The notes: generated from the sequence alone by a model not told the origin. A stretch of 64,000 nt of DNA from Burkholderiaceae bacterium DAT-1 (GCA_019084025.1 JAHRBI010000007.1:310001-374000), one strand, 5' to 3'; positions 8,645 through 18,700 are shown, counted from the first letter of the stretch. Made by a program: numbers and translations.

Positions 8645-10231
8645 ATGGGAAAGTGGCTGGACGACATCAAAATGTTGCTGGGTCTGGCTGCGTCGCCACC
8701 ACTAAAAGTTCTGGACTTCGGGCAAATCGAACGATTGCACCTGACTCGTGCCTCGGATTGCGAGCAGATCATCGACGACCAAACCTGGCACGATCTCGAC
8801 ATGGCAGATCGATTTGCCGACATGGATGATGCCGTTTCGCCACTCGGCCAGCAGATGCAGTACCACACGCTTCGGTCCGCACCTCAGGCTCGTCAGGCCG
8901 GATGGCTCCCCATCATTCGGTCGATGCAGGCAGACCGCTCTGCGCATCAGATCATCCGGACCTTGCTTAAGCCGCTGGCGAGTGATGCGGCCTTTGCTAT
9001 GCCCGCATTCCTTCGTGATTTTAGAGGTCAGTCTGTCCCCTCAACATCAAGGATCGCCATCCATGCAATCCTTCCCCTGCTTTGTCTGGCCGGACTGACC
9101 TTGTCATCGTGGTTTGCGCCGTTGTTGCTGATCAGTCTGGTGGCGAACTTCATGCTATCCAAGGTGTATGAGCGGCGTATCCGGATCGATTTCCGGCGGC
9201 TTGGATATCTCAATACCATGGCAACTGTTGCGAGCAGGCTCAATCGAAGTGCTGCACTCAAGCGCCTGCCTGCACTTTTCGATGCATGCGCCTTGAATCA
9301 GGCCATGCCGTCACCGGATATCCGCGTCAGTGTACTGACCTATGATCTGGGCGCATCAGATACGCAATTCAATCCGGTTGGCATGCTGATCACTTATGCC
9401 AATCACTTTTTTCTGCTGAATATCCTGCAATACACCAGTTTCGCACGACGAGTCGACCGGGAAAGATCCCAATATATTTCATTGATGGATGCACTGGCAC
9501 GGGTGGACATGCTGCAGGGGCTGGTTGCCTATGTCGATCGATTCGATAGCTTATGTGCACCAGAGATGAATGATGTCGATGAAGTGCTGACGCTAGAGGA
9601 GGCTTACCATCCTGCACTCGCTAATCCGGTACCAAACGACATCAGATTGAAAAGGTGTGTGGCAGTGCTGACCGGCGCCAATATGGCAGGGAAGTCCACC
9701 CTCATGCGAGTCATTGCACTAAATGCCCTGCTCGCACAAAGTCTGGGATTCTGTCATGCGCGCCGGGCACGGCTGCCGCTATTGGTGGTGCGTACTTCTC
9801 TGTCACTTAGAGATTCAATTCAGGATGGCGCCAGCTATTTCCATAACGAAGCCCGGCGGATGCGGGAGATGCTTGCTCGCATAGAATCAGGTGAGCGCGC
9901 GCTGTATCTGATTGATGAGCCATTCAAAGGCACAAATCGCCCCGAACGACTGGCCGCACTCATTGCACTGGGGAAGTGGTTGCACGGTAAGGGCATTGTC
10001 ATCCTGGCCACTCATGATACAGAGCTGTGCGGACACCTGCCGGATGCAATGCCGCTGCAACTTACTTCATCAATTCATGCCGATGGCGAATTGCGCTACG
10101 ACTATCTGCTTAAGCCTGGAGTGAGTGACGATCGCTATGCGCTGCATGTGATGTCCTGTTTGGGCTTCCCGGCAGAGATTATTCAACAGGCGAAGTCGCA
10201 CCTAGATGTGGATACAGCTATAGCGACATGA
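8645..10231 (+). CDS. MutS-related ATPase with hydrophobic segments (not canonical MutS)
   Basis: 528 aa. Only the C-terminal third matches MutS. The Walker A GANMAGKST is near residue 344. Walker B LYLIDEPFKGTN is near 420, and a downstream ATHD block completes the ATPase core. The N-terminal mismatch-binding domain of MutS is absent. Instead there is a hydrophobic stretch near residues 140-175 (IHAILPLLCLAGLTLSSWF... LLLISLVANFML), probably two membrane helices. The chosen ATG has GAGGGG just upstream; 21 codons of open frame lie before it. Similar short MutS-like ATPases are known as 'MutS-related' proteins without an assigned role. It has no obvious operon partner. A role in mismatch repair should not be assumed. 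Confidence 0.8.
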   Translation: MGKWLDDIKMLLGLAASPPLKVLDFGQIERLHLTRASDCEQIIDDQTWHDLDMADRFADMDDAVSPLGQQMQYHTLRSAPQARQAGWLPIIRSMQADRSAHQIIRTLLKPLASDAAFAMPAFLRDFRGQSVPSTSRIAIHAILPLLCLAGLTLSSWFAPLLLISLVANFMLSKVYERRIRIDFRRLGYLNTMATVASRLNRSAALKRLPALFDACALNQAMPSPDIRVSVLTYDLGASDTQFNPVGMLITYANHFFLLNILQYTSFARRVDRERSQYISLMDALARVDMLQGLVAYVDRFDSLCAPEMNDVDEVLTLEEAYHPALANPVPNDIRLKRCVAVLTGANMAGKSTLMRVIALNALLAQSLGFCHARRARLPLLVVRTSLSLRDSIQDGASYFHNEARRMREMLARIESGERALYLIDEPFKGTNRPERLAALIALGKWLHGKGIVILATHDTELCGHLPDAMPLQLTSSIHADGELRYDYLLKPGVSDDRYALHVMSCLGFPAEIIQQAKSHLDVDTAIAT

Positions 10232-10239
10232 AAGCGCGG

Positions 10240-10701
10240 TTATAGCGTGTATCGCATCGGGATACAGTCAAGGTCATACCCTGCAGGCGAATGATAGGTG
10301 GAAATTTCATGCCCAATAAAGCCGCATGATTGGTAAAAGGGTACGGCATTTAAGGTTGCTTCTAGTGTCAGATGGGTCTTGCCAGATGCTCGGGCGAACT
10401 GAAAGATATGTTCCATCAGTTGCCTCCCGATACCTTGGCCAGATCGCGCTGGATCAACAAACATCGCATCAATGTGAGATGTTTCTAGGTTCAGTGCAAT
10501 GCACCCCCAAATGGTCTCGCCATCTGACATAACATGAAAATGTTGCTCGGAGTGGTCAGCTAAAGCTTCTGGTTCGGCTGTGCCGGTCCATGCCATCAAG
10601 ATATCTGCAGGATAATACCCTGCTGCCCCCTGACGTAAAGCGATTCGTCGCAGCTCCCATAAACGAGAAGCGTCAGATGACCGGCCTCTTCTGATTTGCA
10701 T
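10240..10701 (-). CDS. GNAT-family N-acetyltransferase
   Basis: 153 aa. The acetyl-CoA binding motif is clear: DAMFVDPARSGQGIGRQLMEH, with the R/Q-x-x-G-x-G/A signature, then LEATLNAVPFYQSCGF, the usual beta-6/alpha-4 end of GNAT enzymes. The start at 10701 (MQIRRGRSSD) was preferred to an ATG 13 codons upstream because GGAGG lies four bases before it. The substrate cannot be told. It converges on the MutS-like gene, with eight bases between their stops. Confidence 0.88.
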   Translation of the reverse strand: MQIRRGRSSDASRLWELRRIALRQGAAGYYPADILMAWTGTAEPEALADHSEQHFHVMSDGETIWGCIALNLETSHIDAMFVDPARSGQGIGRQLMEHIFQFARASGKTHLTLEATLNAVPFYQSCGFIGHEISTYHSPAGYDLDCIPMRYTL

Positions 10702-10770
10702 GTTTCCTCCCTTAGATGCGTATACGTCCAAAAATGGCATTCAACGTAACGTTGGCCTGTAAGTCAACAA

Positions 10771-10799
10771 TCGACAGCACGCATAAAGCACACCATAAT
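10771..10799 (+). promoter_or_regulatory. Sigma-70-like promoter of the alpha-2-macroglobulin gene
   Basis: TCGACA (5/6 to TTGACA) and CATAAT (5/6 to TATAAT) with a 17-base spacer. A transcript would start near 10806, 35 bases before the ATG at 10841. Confidence 0.6.
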
Positions 10800-10840
10800 C
10801 GTACTCAATCCCCCACCGATTTCACATAGCCGGATACACA

Positions 10841-13800
10841 ATGAAAAAAGCCCTGGCCATACTGACTGCCTGCTGCCTGATCACCCAAGGGGCCTACGCT
10901 AAGTCTGATCCTCATGTGCTTACTTTCTCACCGCAAGGCAAAGTCAGCGCGGTGCAGCAGGTTAGGGTGACGTTTTCCGAGTCAATGCAGCCATTTGGCA
11001 AGATCGATGCGCCTGCACCGTTTGAAATTGACTGCGCGCTCAAGGGCAATCCGCACTGGGTGGATGACAAATCCTGGGTGATGGATATGTCCGAGCAAGT
11101 GCTGAACGGGCAGCGTTGCCTGTTCAAGCTGAAAGCGACACTCAAGACGCTCAGTGGCGCCGCAATCACAGGCCAGCAGGTGTTCTCGTTTAGTGTGCCC
11201 GTACTGACAGCTGCGGCCATCAATAGAATCGAAGAAGCTTTACCCAACGATGTGATCAAGGAGAACCAGACCTTTATTCTCCGTTTTAAATCGCCGCTGA
11301 CAAGTGAGATCGCGTTAGCGTGTCAGGAGAATGGGCAGGCAGTTGGCGCAGCGATTCGATTAGGTGCAGACGAACGTAAGTCGGCGATGGCGGATGATCT
11401 GCCGTGGGCAATGGAAAATCAAACCTACGAGGCTTTCCGTTGTCCCAAGCCATTTCAGGCTGGTTCGAAAGTGAATCTGGTGATGTCGCGCGGCACGTTG
11501 AAGCCACAGGTACTAAACTATCAGGTTCGTGAATTGCCCGAAGCCAGTTGGGACTGTCCGCGTTTGCCCGGCAAATCGGCATGCGTGGCTGGATTGCCCC
11601 TTTCGTTGCGCTTCAATGCTGCAATGGATGAACAGCAGCTTGCGGCAATCAAAATCGAGACCCCCTCCGGCAGGGTGGGCGGTAGGGTGGAGGTGGATCG
11701 GGGGAATGTCTATCGGCAGAGCAGCAGCGTATTGACCTTTGACCGCACCTTTCCCGCCTTTGCGCCGTTGAGTGTGCTGTGGCCAGACGGCTTGCAGGAC
11801 ATCGATGGGCGACCACTTGCGTTAAAGCGTCGTCCTGCAAAGCTTGAAACGAGTCCCACCATACCGCTGGCGGTTATCGCGGCACCTATCCATCAAGTGC
11901 TGAAAGCCTCGACCCCAGAACGGACTCTCCCCGTGCTCATGTCGGGCGGGCCTGCGCTGCATGCCTCAGCACGTGTCGCTACGCTGGCAGGATCAAATCA
12001 GGCGATTGATGAGTCCACTTGGCTGGAGGCGTATATACAGTCCAGAAAGGATGGTCAGCGATTTACCTGGGGCATAGCGGCAGAAGCAAAGCCGCTACTG
12101 GCGAACAAACATTCGCTGACACGCGAGGTGACGATATCGCCTCAAGCCCCGCAGGCAGACGAACCGCGCTGGCAAATACCGCTGAATGGCAAGGGTCTGC
12201 ATATTGCCGAGGTTACGACCGCTGATACGCCAGTGCCAACTGGCGTGCTGCGAGACAAGGTGTCTGTGCTGGTCACCAATATGGCGCTGCACCTGAAACT
12301 GGCCCGAGAAAGCAGTGCGGTGTGGGCGACGCGCATGGATACAGGTGAACCCTTTGCGGATGCGCAGATTACGGTATTCGATTGTCACGGCAAGCGACTC
12401 TGGCGTGGCCGTACTGCCAGCGATGGCGTTGCGCTGATCAAGCAGTCAATCCGTCAGGATTGCTGGGACAACCAGCGGCAACATGGCATGGTGGTGCTGG
12501 GGCGTCATGGCGACGATGTGGCCTTTTCCTCGGATCGGGATACTCAGCTTTTAAATGATGGTGATTGGTTTGTACCGGGTAGCTGGCGGTCGGACAAGGT
12601 CTTTAAAGCCACGACGGTATTTGATCGGGTGCTATTTAAGCCCGGTGAAACGGTCTCGATGCGCCATCTCTTGCGCGTCGAAAATACCGAAGGGCTGGGC
12701 TTGCCAGACAAACAGCGCATGCCGGACAAGCTGGTGATCCGTCACGGTGGCAGTAATAAGGAATGGACCTTGCCACTGAGCTGGGACGATGGCGAATCTG
12801 ATAGCACTTTCCCGATTCCGGCGGATGCGCCACTGGGTGTGTACAGCATTCGGTTTGAAGGCGGTGACGTCAACCGTCGACAGTTCTCGGGGAACTTCAC
12901 GGTTGCTGCCTTCCGCCTGCCACTCATGCTGGGTGAGCTGAGCGCTGGCCAGTCTTTGCTGACGTTTGGTGATCAACCGCGCATCAAACTGGCGCTGCAT
13001 TATGCCGATGGCGGGCCCGCCGTGCGCTGGCCGGTTTCATTGACTGCGACATTGCAGGGTGGGGCGGAGCGCTTTACGGGTATTCCAGACGGGTTTACCA
13101 GCAATGATGTGGATGCCAGCAGACGCGCCGCCATCTGGCCGGAAACGCAGAACGATCTTTCCCTGCTTGAACAAAAGCTGGAGCTGGATGCGCAAGGCGA
13201 GGCGACGCTCACATTGCCTCAGATGCCACAGCACCCCTCTGGCTATACGCTGCATCTGGAGGCTACCTATGCCGATCCGTCTGGTGAAATGCAGACCTTG
13301 AGCGAGGATATTGCCGTACATCCTGCCAAAGCCGCGCTAGGCGCACGAATCGTAGGCGGCAGTAGCTTGGAGCGACCAATGGCGCTGCAATGGGTTGCGG
13401 TGAATGAGGCAGGTAATCGAGCAGGCGATATGCCTGTGACGGTGACCTTATCCCGATACGACCTGCCTCGCTGGCAGCAGGCTGAATCTGACCCCAAACC
13501 TGCTGAAGTGCTTCAGGTATGCACGGTCCAAACCAATGGCAATGGGCTGGCGTCGTGCGCGTTTACACCGAAAATACCGGGCAGACACGTCTTCCGTTTT
13601 GAGTCCCGCGATGCACAGGGACGTCCTGTTCGTACAGAAGTCGAATCATGGATAAACGAGCGCGAATATGGTGCACGCCCGCTGTTTATCAGTGCGGATA
13701 AGCTGGAATATGCCGCAGGGGACACCGCGCATCTCACGGTACAAGGCTTGCCCAAGCAATCGTCCATCTGGCTGACACTGGAACGCGAAGGCATCATGCT

Positions 13801-16585
13801 GTCCCGCGTATTTGTGAATGCAGATGATAGCGGCAAGATCGATTTGCCGGTCGATGAGCGCTGGGGCCCAAATGTGGTGGCATCCATCATGGCGACCGCT
13901 GCGGGAGATGCAATAGCTGTCGATAGCCTGCCTGACGTGTACGCAGGCATGGTGAATCTTAAAGCGACGCTGGACGGACATCGCATCCGGGTCAGCATCA
14001 AGCCGGCAAAAGTGCGATACCAGCCGGGTGAGCATGCACAGGTCAAGCTGCATCTGACCATGCCGGATGGTCAGCCTGTGCCGGAAAATGCCCGCCTGAG
14101 CTTTGTTGCGGTCGATGAATCGCTGCTCAGCTTGAAGGCGAATCCAACCTGGCAGGTGCTCAATGCATTGCTGCAGGCGCGTGATCATCGGGTAATGGCT
14201 GTTAGTTCGATCAAGCAAATGGCGCCAATCAGCAATGTGGTGCTTCAGAATCAGACATTGGCCGGATTGATTGCGGCGGTGCAGGGGGGCGGCGTCGGGC
14301 AAGCTAGGAGTGGTAACAGATATCGACGGGTAGTTGCAGGAAAAGTGGCGCCGGTTGCGACTGCAATGCAAGCTGAAATGGCTCCGCCACCTCCGGCAGA
14401 AGCACCACCTCCTCCTAGTTCCCCAGTCATGATGGCAATGACCGCTGCTGCAGATGGCAATGATGGATTGCAACGTAAAGTCGAAAGAATCGAAGTCACC
14501 GGTTCCTCGATCAAACCAGAAGATGTAGAGGCACCGACTAAAGCATCCGCCACCCCGCGCACCTTGCTCGATACCCTGCTCACCTGGCAGGCCGATGTAC
14601 CGGTTGATCGCGACGGTAATGCCAAGGTGATTTTTCCGGTTAAGGATGCTTTGAGCCGGTTCAAGCTGGTGGCAATCGTCAGCGCTAATGAAGCAGACTT
14701 TGGTACAGGCGAAGCCTATATCGACGTGGTACGCGACGTGCAGATCAGCAGTGGCTTGCCGCTCCATGTGCGAAATGGCGATGCCTTTGATGCCATGGTG
14801 ACCGTGCGTAATGCAGGTGATCAATCCCTGAAGCTGCAGGTAAGTCTGTCTGCTGACAAACTCGACAAACTGCCCACAAAAACCATCACCCTTGCACCTG
14901 CATCATCCGAAAAGGTCGTCTGGCCGGTGAAGGTGCCGGCTGGCGTGAACCAGATCGCCTGGCGCATGGAAGCTACGCAGGTGGACCAGTCCGGCAATGG
15001 TGACGTACTGGAGGTGCGCCAGCAGGTCGAGCCTGCCATTCAGCCGCAGGTACAGGCGGCTACTTTGGAGCAGGTAAACGGCGAGTATCGTCTGCCTGCA
15101 TTCGCAATGGATGGCGTCTTGCCGGGCAGCGCTTCCGTGCAGGTCGATCTGAGTAGTAGTCTGGCCGGTAATCTTGGCGGCGTGCGCGATTGGCTGTCCG
15201 CATATCCCTTCCGCTGTCTGGAGCAGCGAGCCTCACGAGCAGTGGGTATGCGCGATCCGGCCGCATGGAAGGCGCTGATGGCGGATCTGGCCAACTATCA
15301 GGATGATAACGGTCTACTGACTTACTTCCCGCGTGATAAATCCGCTTCCGCATCCGGTAGCGACATGCTCACCGGCTATTTGCTGCAACTGGCTAAGGCT
15401 ACCGGATGGGAGATCCCTGGTGAACAGCAAAACAAGATGATGGTTGGTCTCGCCAAAATGGTTGCCGGGCAGATCAAGCAACAGTCTTGGTCACCGCGTG
15501 ACGATGCTTTGGCTCGCAAAGTGGCGGCAATGGCAGCGCTTGCACTATATGGCAAGGTGGGGCCGGTGAACGTGCAGGCTGTACGCATTGATCCGGACGA
15601 GTGGACAAGCGCCATGCTGATCGACTGGCTGGATGTGTTGCGCCACACGCCGGATCTGCCGGACGCTTCTTCGCGTATCAGAATCATAGAAAATGAGCTG
15701 CGTGCTCGCCTGAGCTATCAAGGCAAGCGCATGATCCTGTCCCGCGAAAAGCAGGACTACTGGTGGTGGCTGATGCGCAATGGGGACGTGGATGCCGCAC
15801 GCCTCTTGTATGTCACCAGCGACTTGCCGGGTTGGAAGCAGGATCTGGGCAGGATGGTAAACGGGCTGCTGGCGCGTCAGGCGCATGGTGCCTGGCTGAC
15901 AACCAATGCCAATGCATGGGGTACGTTAGCAGTGAGCAGATTTGCCGCGATCAATGAAAAAACGCCGGTTGTAGGCCAGTCCCGCATTGCACTGGGCACC
16001 GCCACGCAGACGGTAGACTGGAGTAAGGCCGATCAGGCTCGCGCAGAATTCAATTCTGTGAAGCCTGCTGCCGCACTGACGATTCGTCACGAAGGCGCTG
16101 GCAAGCCCTGGGCGGCAATTCAATTCAAAGCTGCCGTTCCGCTCACTCATTCACGCTATGCAGGCTACACTGTAAAGCGCACCATCCTACCGGTAAAGCA
16201 ATCCGTGCCGGGACGCTGGCATGTGGGCGATGTGGCGCGTGTCCATTTGGAGGTGGATGCGCAGTCCGATATGACCTGGATTGCCGTCAATGATCCGGTA
16301 CCGGCAGGCGCCAGCATTCTCGGCGGTGGCTTAGGGCGGGATTCGGCCGTGGCTACTTCAAGTGAAACGCGCGAAGGCTGGGTCTGGCCGTCGTATGAGG
16401 CCCGTGACTATCTGACTTTCCAATCGTTCTATCACTATGTACCCCGCGGCAAGTTCACGGTGGAATACACGATTCGCCTGAATAATCCGGGCAGCTTTGC
16501 CTTGCCACCTACGCGCGTCGAGGCGATGTATGCACCCGAGGTATTTGGCGAACAGCCGAACGAAACGCTGGTGATCGAACCTTGA
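10841..16585 (+). CDS. Bacterial alpha-2-macroglobulin-like protein with thioester motif
   Basis: 1914 aa, a usual size for large bacterial alpha-2-macroglobulins, which trap proteases in the periplasm. A signal peptide (MKKALAILTACCLITQGAYA, cleavage after AYA) leads into MG-type beta domains. The thioester motif C1459-L-E-Q1462 lies in YPFRCLEQRASR at the start of the helical thioester-containing domain. A low-complexity proline-rich loop (APPPPAEAPPPPSSP, near 1180-1200) sits just before the domain where the bait region is expected. It is followed by IEVTGSSIK (~1217), a motif resembling the start of TonB-receptor plug domains. Unlike the E. coli YfhM lipoprotein, no good lipobox is present. 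No pbpC gene is adjacent. The gene is monocistronic, with its own promoter and terminator. Confidence 0.93.
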   Translation: MKKALAILTACCLITQGAYAKSDPHVLTFSPQGKVSAVQQVRVTFSESMQPFGKIDAPAPFEIDCALKGNPHWVDDKSWVMDMSEQVLNGQRCLFKLKATLKTLSGAAITGQQVFSFSVPVLTAAAINRIEEALPNDVIKENQTFILRFKSPLTSEIALACQENGQAVGAAIRLGADERKSAMADDLPWAMENQTYEAFRCPKPFQAGSKVNLVMSRGTLKPQVLNYQVRELPEASWDCPRLPGKSACVAGLPLSLRFNAAMDEQQLAAIKIETPSGRVGGRVEVDRGNVYRQSSSVLTFDRTFPAFAPLSVLWPDGLQDIDGRPLALKRRPAKLETSPTIPLAVIAAPIHQVLKASTPERTLPVLMSGGPALHASARVATLAGSNQAIDESTWLEAYIQSRKDGQRFTWGIAAEAKPLLANKHSLTREVTISPQAPQADEPRWQIPLNGKGLHIAEVTTADTPVPTGVLRDKVSVLVTNMALHLKLARESSAVWATRMDTGEPFADAQITVFDCHGKRLWRGRTASDGVALIKQSIRQDCWDNQRQHGMVVLGRHGDDVAFSSDRDTQLLNDGDWFVPGSWRSDKVFKATTVFDRVLFKPGETVSMRHLLRVENTEGLGLPDKQRMPDKLVIRHGGSNKEWTLPLSWDDGESDSTFPIPADAPLGVYSIRFEGGDVNRRQFSGNFTVAAFRLPLMLGELSAGQSLLTFGDQPRIKLALHYADGGPAVRWPVSLTATLQGGAERFTGIPDGFTSNDVDASRRAAIWPETQNDLSLLEQKLELDAQGEATLTLPQMPQHPSGYTLHLEATYADPSGEMQTLSEDIAVHPAKAALGARIVGGSSLERPMALQWVAVNEAGNRAGDMPVTVTLSRYDLPRWQQAESDPKPAEVLQVCTVQTNGNGLASCAFTPKIPGRHVFRFESRDAQGRPVRTEVESWINEREYGARPLFISADKLEYAAGDTAHLTVQGLPKQSSIWLTLEREGIMLSRVFVNADDSGKIDLPVDERWGPNVVASIMATAAGDAIAVDSLPDVYAGMVNLKATLDGHRIRVSIKPAKVRYQPGEHAQVKLHLTMPDGQPVPENARLSFVAVDESLLSLKANPTWQVLNALLQARDHRVMAVSSIKQMAPISNVVLQNQTLAGLIAAVQGGGVGQARSGNRYRRVVAGKVAPVATAMQAEMAPPPPAEAPPPPSSPVMMAMTAAADGNDGLQRKVERIEVTGSSIKPEDVEAPTKASATPRTLLDTLLTWQADVPVDRDGNAKVIFPVKDALSRFKLVAIVSANEADFGTGEAYIDVVRDVQISSGLPLHVRNGDAFDAMVTVRNAGDQSLKLQVSLSADKLDKLPTKTITLAPASSEKVVWPVKVPAGVNQIAWRMEATQVDQSGNGDVLEVRQQVEPAIQPQVQAATLEQVNGEYRLPAFAMDGVLPGSASVQVDLSSSLAGNLGGVRDWLSAYPFRCLEQRASRAVGMRDPAAWKALMADLANYQDDNGLLTYFPRDKSASASGSDMLTGYLLQLAKATGWEIPGEQQNKMMVGLAKMVAGQIKQQSWSPRDDALARKVAAMAALALYGKVGPVNVQAVRIDPDEWTSAMLIDWLDVLRHTPDLPDASSRIRIIENELRARLSYQGKRMILSREKQDYWWWLMRNGDVDAARLLYVTSDLPGWKQDLGRMVNGLLARQAHGAWLTTNANAWGTLAVSRFAAINEKTPVVGQSRIALGTATQTVDWSKADQARAEFNSVKPAAALTIRHEGAGKPWAAIQFKAAVPLTHSRYAGYTVKRTILPVKQSVPGRWHVGDVARVHLEVDAQSDMTWIAVNDPVPAGASILGGGLGRDSAVATSSETREGWVWPSYEARDYLTFQSFYHYVPRGKFTVEYTIRLNNPGSFALPPTRVEAMYAPEVFGEQPNETLVIEP

Positions 16586-16608
16586 TCGCCATATTCAGTA
16601 TGAAAAAA

Positions 16609-16633
16609 ACGCCGGCATGATCCGGCGTTTTTT
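16609..16633 (+). terminator. Bidirectional intrinsic terminator
   Basis: ACGCCGG and CCGGCGT arms around CATGAT, with A-runs before and six T after. It ends the alpha-2-macroglobulin gene and can also serve the convergent gene that ends at 16649. Confidence 0.9.
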
Positions 16634-16648
16634 CTTGGGCAGAACGAA

Positions 16649-17608
16649 TCAAATCAGCACGCTGAAAAACATCACACCCAGCACAAGGAATAGCGCAATC
16701 CAGTGCAAAGTTGCCAACGTAGCTGCGCGCAGGATTGTGCTCATCCACCCACCCTGATACACGCGCTTGAGTGCAAAAAGGGCATAGAGATTTGACCAGA
16801 TCCACAATGCAAAGGAAGGCCAGAAATACTGACCCGCTGTTAATCCGACAAGTAGGCATAGAAACCAGAACGCATGAACATGCAGGGAAAAAACGAAGTG
16901 TGCGCCGTAGGGGATTTTCCGGCGGAGATAGATCAGAGCCAGAATCCCTGCAAATAAAGGCTGCAGCGCCAAAATAGCGTAGGGCAAGTTGTTGATATAG
17001 AGATTAACAATGCGCGGAATTTCCCGCTCGGGATGTTCAGATGCTTTTAGGAAATACGCGGTCAGGCGCTTGCCCAGCCAAGAGTTGCCGAATGTAAGAT
17101 TCAAGTCGATACGATTTTGCTCATCAAGCAAGGCTTTTTGCTCTTCAGTCAGCTTCGCCACCTCCGCCATTGTAGGTGGCGCTTGTTTGCCGGATTTAAT
17201 GGCATCGATATCGATTGGTTTGGTTTCGCCTGCCTTGGGCTTGGATAGATAGGTTGCGTCAGCAATGGCTTGATTCAGGCTGACCGGATCAAAGCCGGAA
17301 AATTTGAAGCAGATGAAAAAGATGAAACTGAGTGTCAGAAATAAGCGAAGTGGCAAAACGAAATACTGTTTTTTGCCTTCAAGATAGGCGAGGGTAAGTT
17401 TGCCCGGATGAAGGGCTAGCGCCGCCAGACTCCGCCACAGCGAACCCTCTAGCGCGATGTAATGATTGACGAACTCATGCACGAACTCCACAAAGGTAGG
17501 CGGTTCGTCGTGCGTTTCCTGTCCGCAGGCGGGACAGTACTGGTAGTCGGCATGCAATTCACAACCGCAATTTCGACAATGGGTGTGCGTAAGGGCGTGA
17601 TCTGTCAT
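16649..17608 (-). CDS. Zinc-ribbon membrane protein, DUF3667-like
   Basis: 319 aa from the ATG at 17608. The N-terminus is a zinc ribbon with four cysteines (C11, C14, C25, C28, as CxNC...CPAC). A conserved FVHEFVNHYIALEGSLWRSL segment and LHPGKLTLAYLEGKKQYFVLP follow. The rest is at least four membrane helices, one after the YFVLPLRLFL block and three or more after residue 200. The layout resembles DUF3667 proteins, of unknown function. The start has no clear ribosome site. It must lie upstream of C11, and the frame is open 23 codons further. The start is only 18 bases past the T-run of the mdh terminator, leaving no room for its own promoter; see findings. Confidence 0.8.
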   Translation of the reverse strand: MTDHALTHTHCRNCGCELHADYQYCPACGQETHDEPPTFVEFVHEFVNHYIALEGSLWRSLAALALHPGKLTLAYLEGKKQYFVLPLRLFLTLSFIFFICFKFSGFDPVSLNQAIADATYLSKPKAGETKPIDIDAIKSGKQAPPTMAEVAKLTEEQKALLDEQNRIDLNLTFGNSWLGKRLTAYFLKASEHPEREIPRIVNLYINNLPYAILALQPLFAGILALIYLRRKIPYGAHFVFSLHVHAFWFLCLLVGLTAGQYFWPSFALWIWSNLYALFALKRVYQGGWMSTILRAATLATLHWIALFLVLGVMFFSVLI

Positions 17609-17626
17609 GGTCTGGAGATGAATATG

Positions 17627-17650
17627 AAAAAGGCCGACACATTGTCGGCC
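17627..17650 (-). terminator. Intrinsic terminator of mdh
   Basis: GGCCGACA and TGTCGGCC form a perfect 8-bp stem around CAT. On the minus strand it is followed by five T. It lies 63 bases after the mdh stop. Confidence 0.88.
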
Positions 17651-17713
17651 AGAGCATACGTGGAGTGACATGTACATGCCACCCCAACTCGCTGTGCGGT
17701 CAGGCTAAAGTCA

Positions 17714-18700
17714 TTAGCCCAGCAGATGTGCAACACCGGCGCGCTCTTCTTCGAGCTCGGCCAGGGTGAAGTCCATACGTTCGCGGGAGAATGCGTCTAC
17801 TTCCAGACCGGTCACGCGGGTGTATTCGCCGTTGGCACAGGTCACCGGCACGCCGTACATCACGCCTTCCGGAATACCATAGGTACCATCGGACGGAATG
17901 CCCATGGTCACCCACTTGCCATTGGTACCCAGCACCCAGTCACGGATGTGGTCGATGGCAGCATTGGCAGCAGAAGCAGCCGAGGACAGACCGCGTGCTT
18001 CAATGATCGCTGCGCCGCGCTTGCCAACCTTGGGAATGAAGGTGTCTTTGTTCCAGGCTTCGTCGCCAATCTTGGCCTTCAGCGACTCGCCGTTCACGGT
18101 AGCGAAGCGGTAGTCAGGATACATCGTCGGGCTGTGGTTGCCCCACACGATCAGATTTTCGATGTCTGCAACGGCAACGTTTGCCTTGGCAGCCAGTTGG
18201 CTCAGCGCGCGGTTGTGATCCAGGCGCAGCATGGCGGTGAAGTTCTTGGCAGGCAGATCAGGAGCCGACTTCATCGCGATGTAGGCGTTGGTATTAGCTG
18301 GGTTGCCAACAACCAGCACCTTCACGTCACGGCTGGCGACCTTGTTCAGTGCTGCGCCTTGAGCGGTGAAGATCTTGGCGTTTTCCAGTAGCAGGTCCTT
18401 GCGTTCCATGCCCGGGCCGCGCGGACGGGCGCCAACCAGCAGGGCAACATCGGCGTCCTTGAATGCCACTTCGGCGTCATCTGTGCCGACCATGCCAGCC
18501 AGCAACGGGAATGCGCAGTCTTCCAGCTCCATCATCACGCCCTTCAGCGCGGCTTGAGCCTTCTCCATCGGCAGTTCCAGCATTTGCAGGATCACGGGCT
18601 GATCCTTGCCCAGCATCTCGCCGGATGCAATGCGGAACAACAGGCTGTAACCAATCTGGCCAGCGGCGCCGGTAACGGCAACGCGAACGGGCTTCTTCAT
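17714..18700 (-). CDS. mdh: Malate dehydrogenase (NAD-dependent)
   Basis: 328 aa, typical of the proteobacterial LDH-like cytosolic-type malate dehydrogenase. It oxidises malate to oxaloacetate. The N-terminal Rossmann motif is [18 protein letters not shown]. The mobile substrate loop carries the arginines of [14 protein letters not shown], and the catalytic His is in [12 protein letters not shown]. The start at 18700 has AGGAG seven bases upstream; the frame extends 41 codons further without family likeness. It is divergent from the gntR-sdh-suc cluster, and palindromes in the shared 326-base gap suggest control by that GntR protein. Confidence 0.97.
   Translation of the reverse strand: MKKPVRVAVTGAAGQIGYSLLFRIASGEMLGKDQPVILQMLELPMEKAQAALKGVMMELEDCAFPLLAGMVGTDDAEVAFKDADVALLVGARPRGPGMERKDLLLENAKIFTAQGAALNKVASRDVKVLVVGNPANTNAYIAMKSAPDLPAKNFTAMLRLDHNRALSQLAAKANVAVADIENLIVWGNHSPTMYPDYRFATVNGESLKAKIGDEAWNKDTFIPKVGKRGAAIIEARGLSSAASAANAAIDHIRDWVLGTNGKWVTMGIPSDGTYGIPEGVMYGVPVTCANGEYTRVTGLEVDAFSRERMDFTLAELEEERAGVAHLLG

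Noticed and set aside
10841-10900. Lipoprotein signal (LTAC at residues 8-11) in the alpha-2-macroglobulin
   Set aside because: Only ten residues precede the Cys, too short for a lipoprotein signal; cleavage after AYA fits better.
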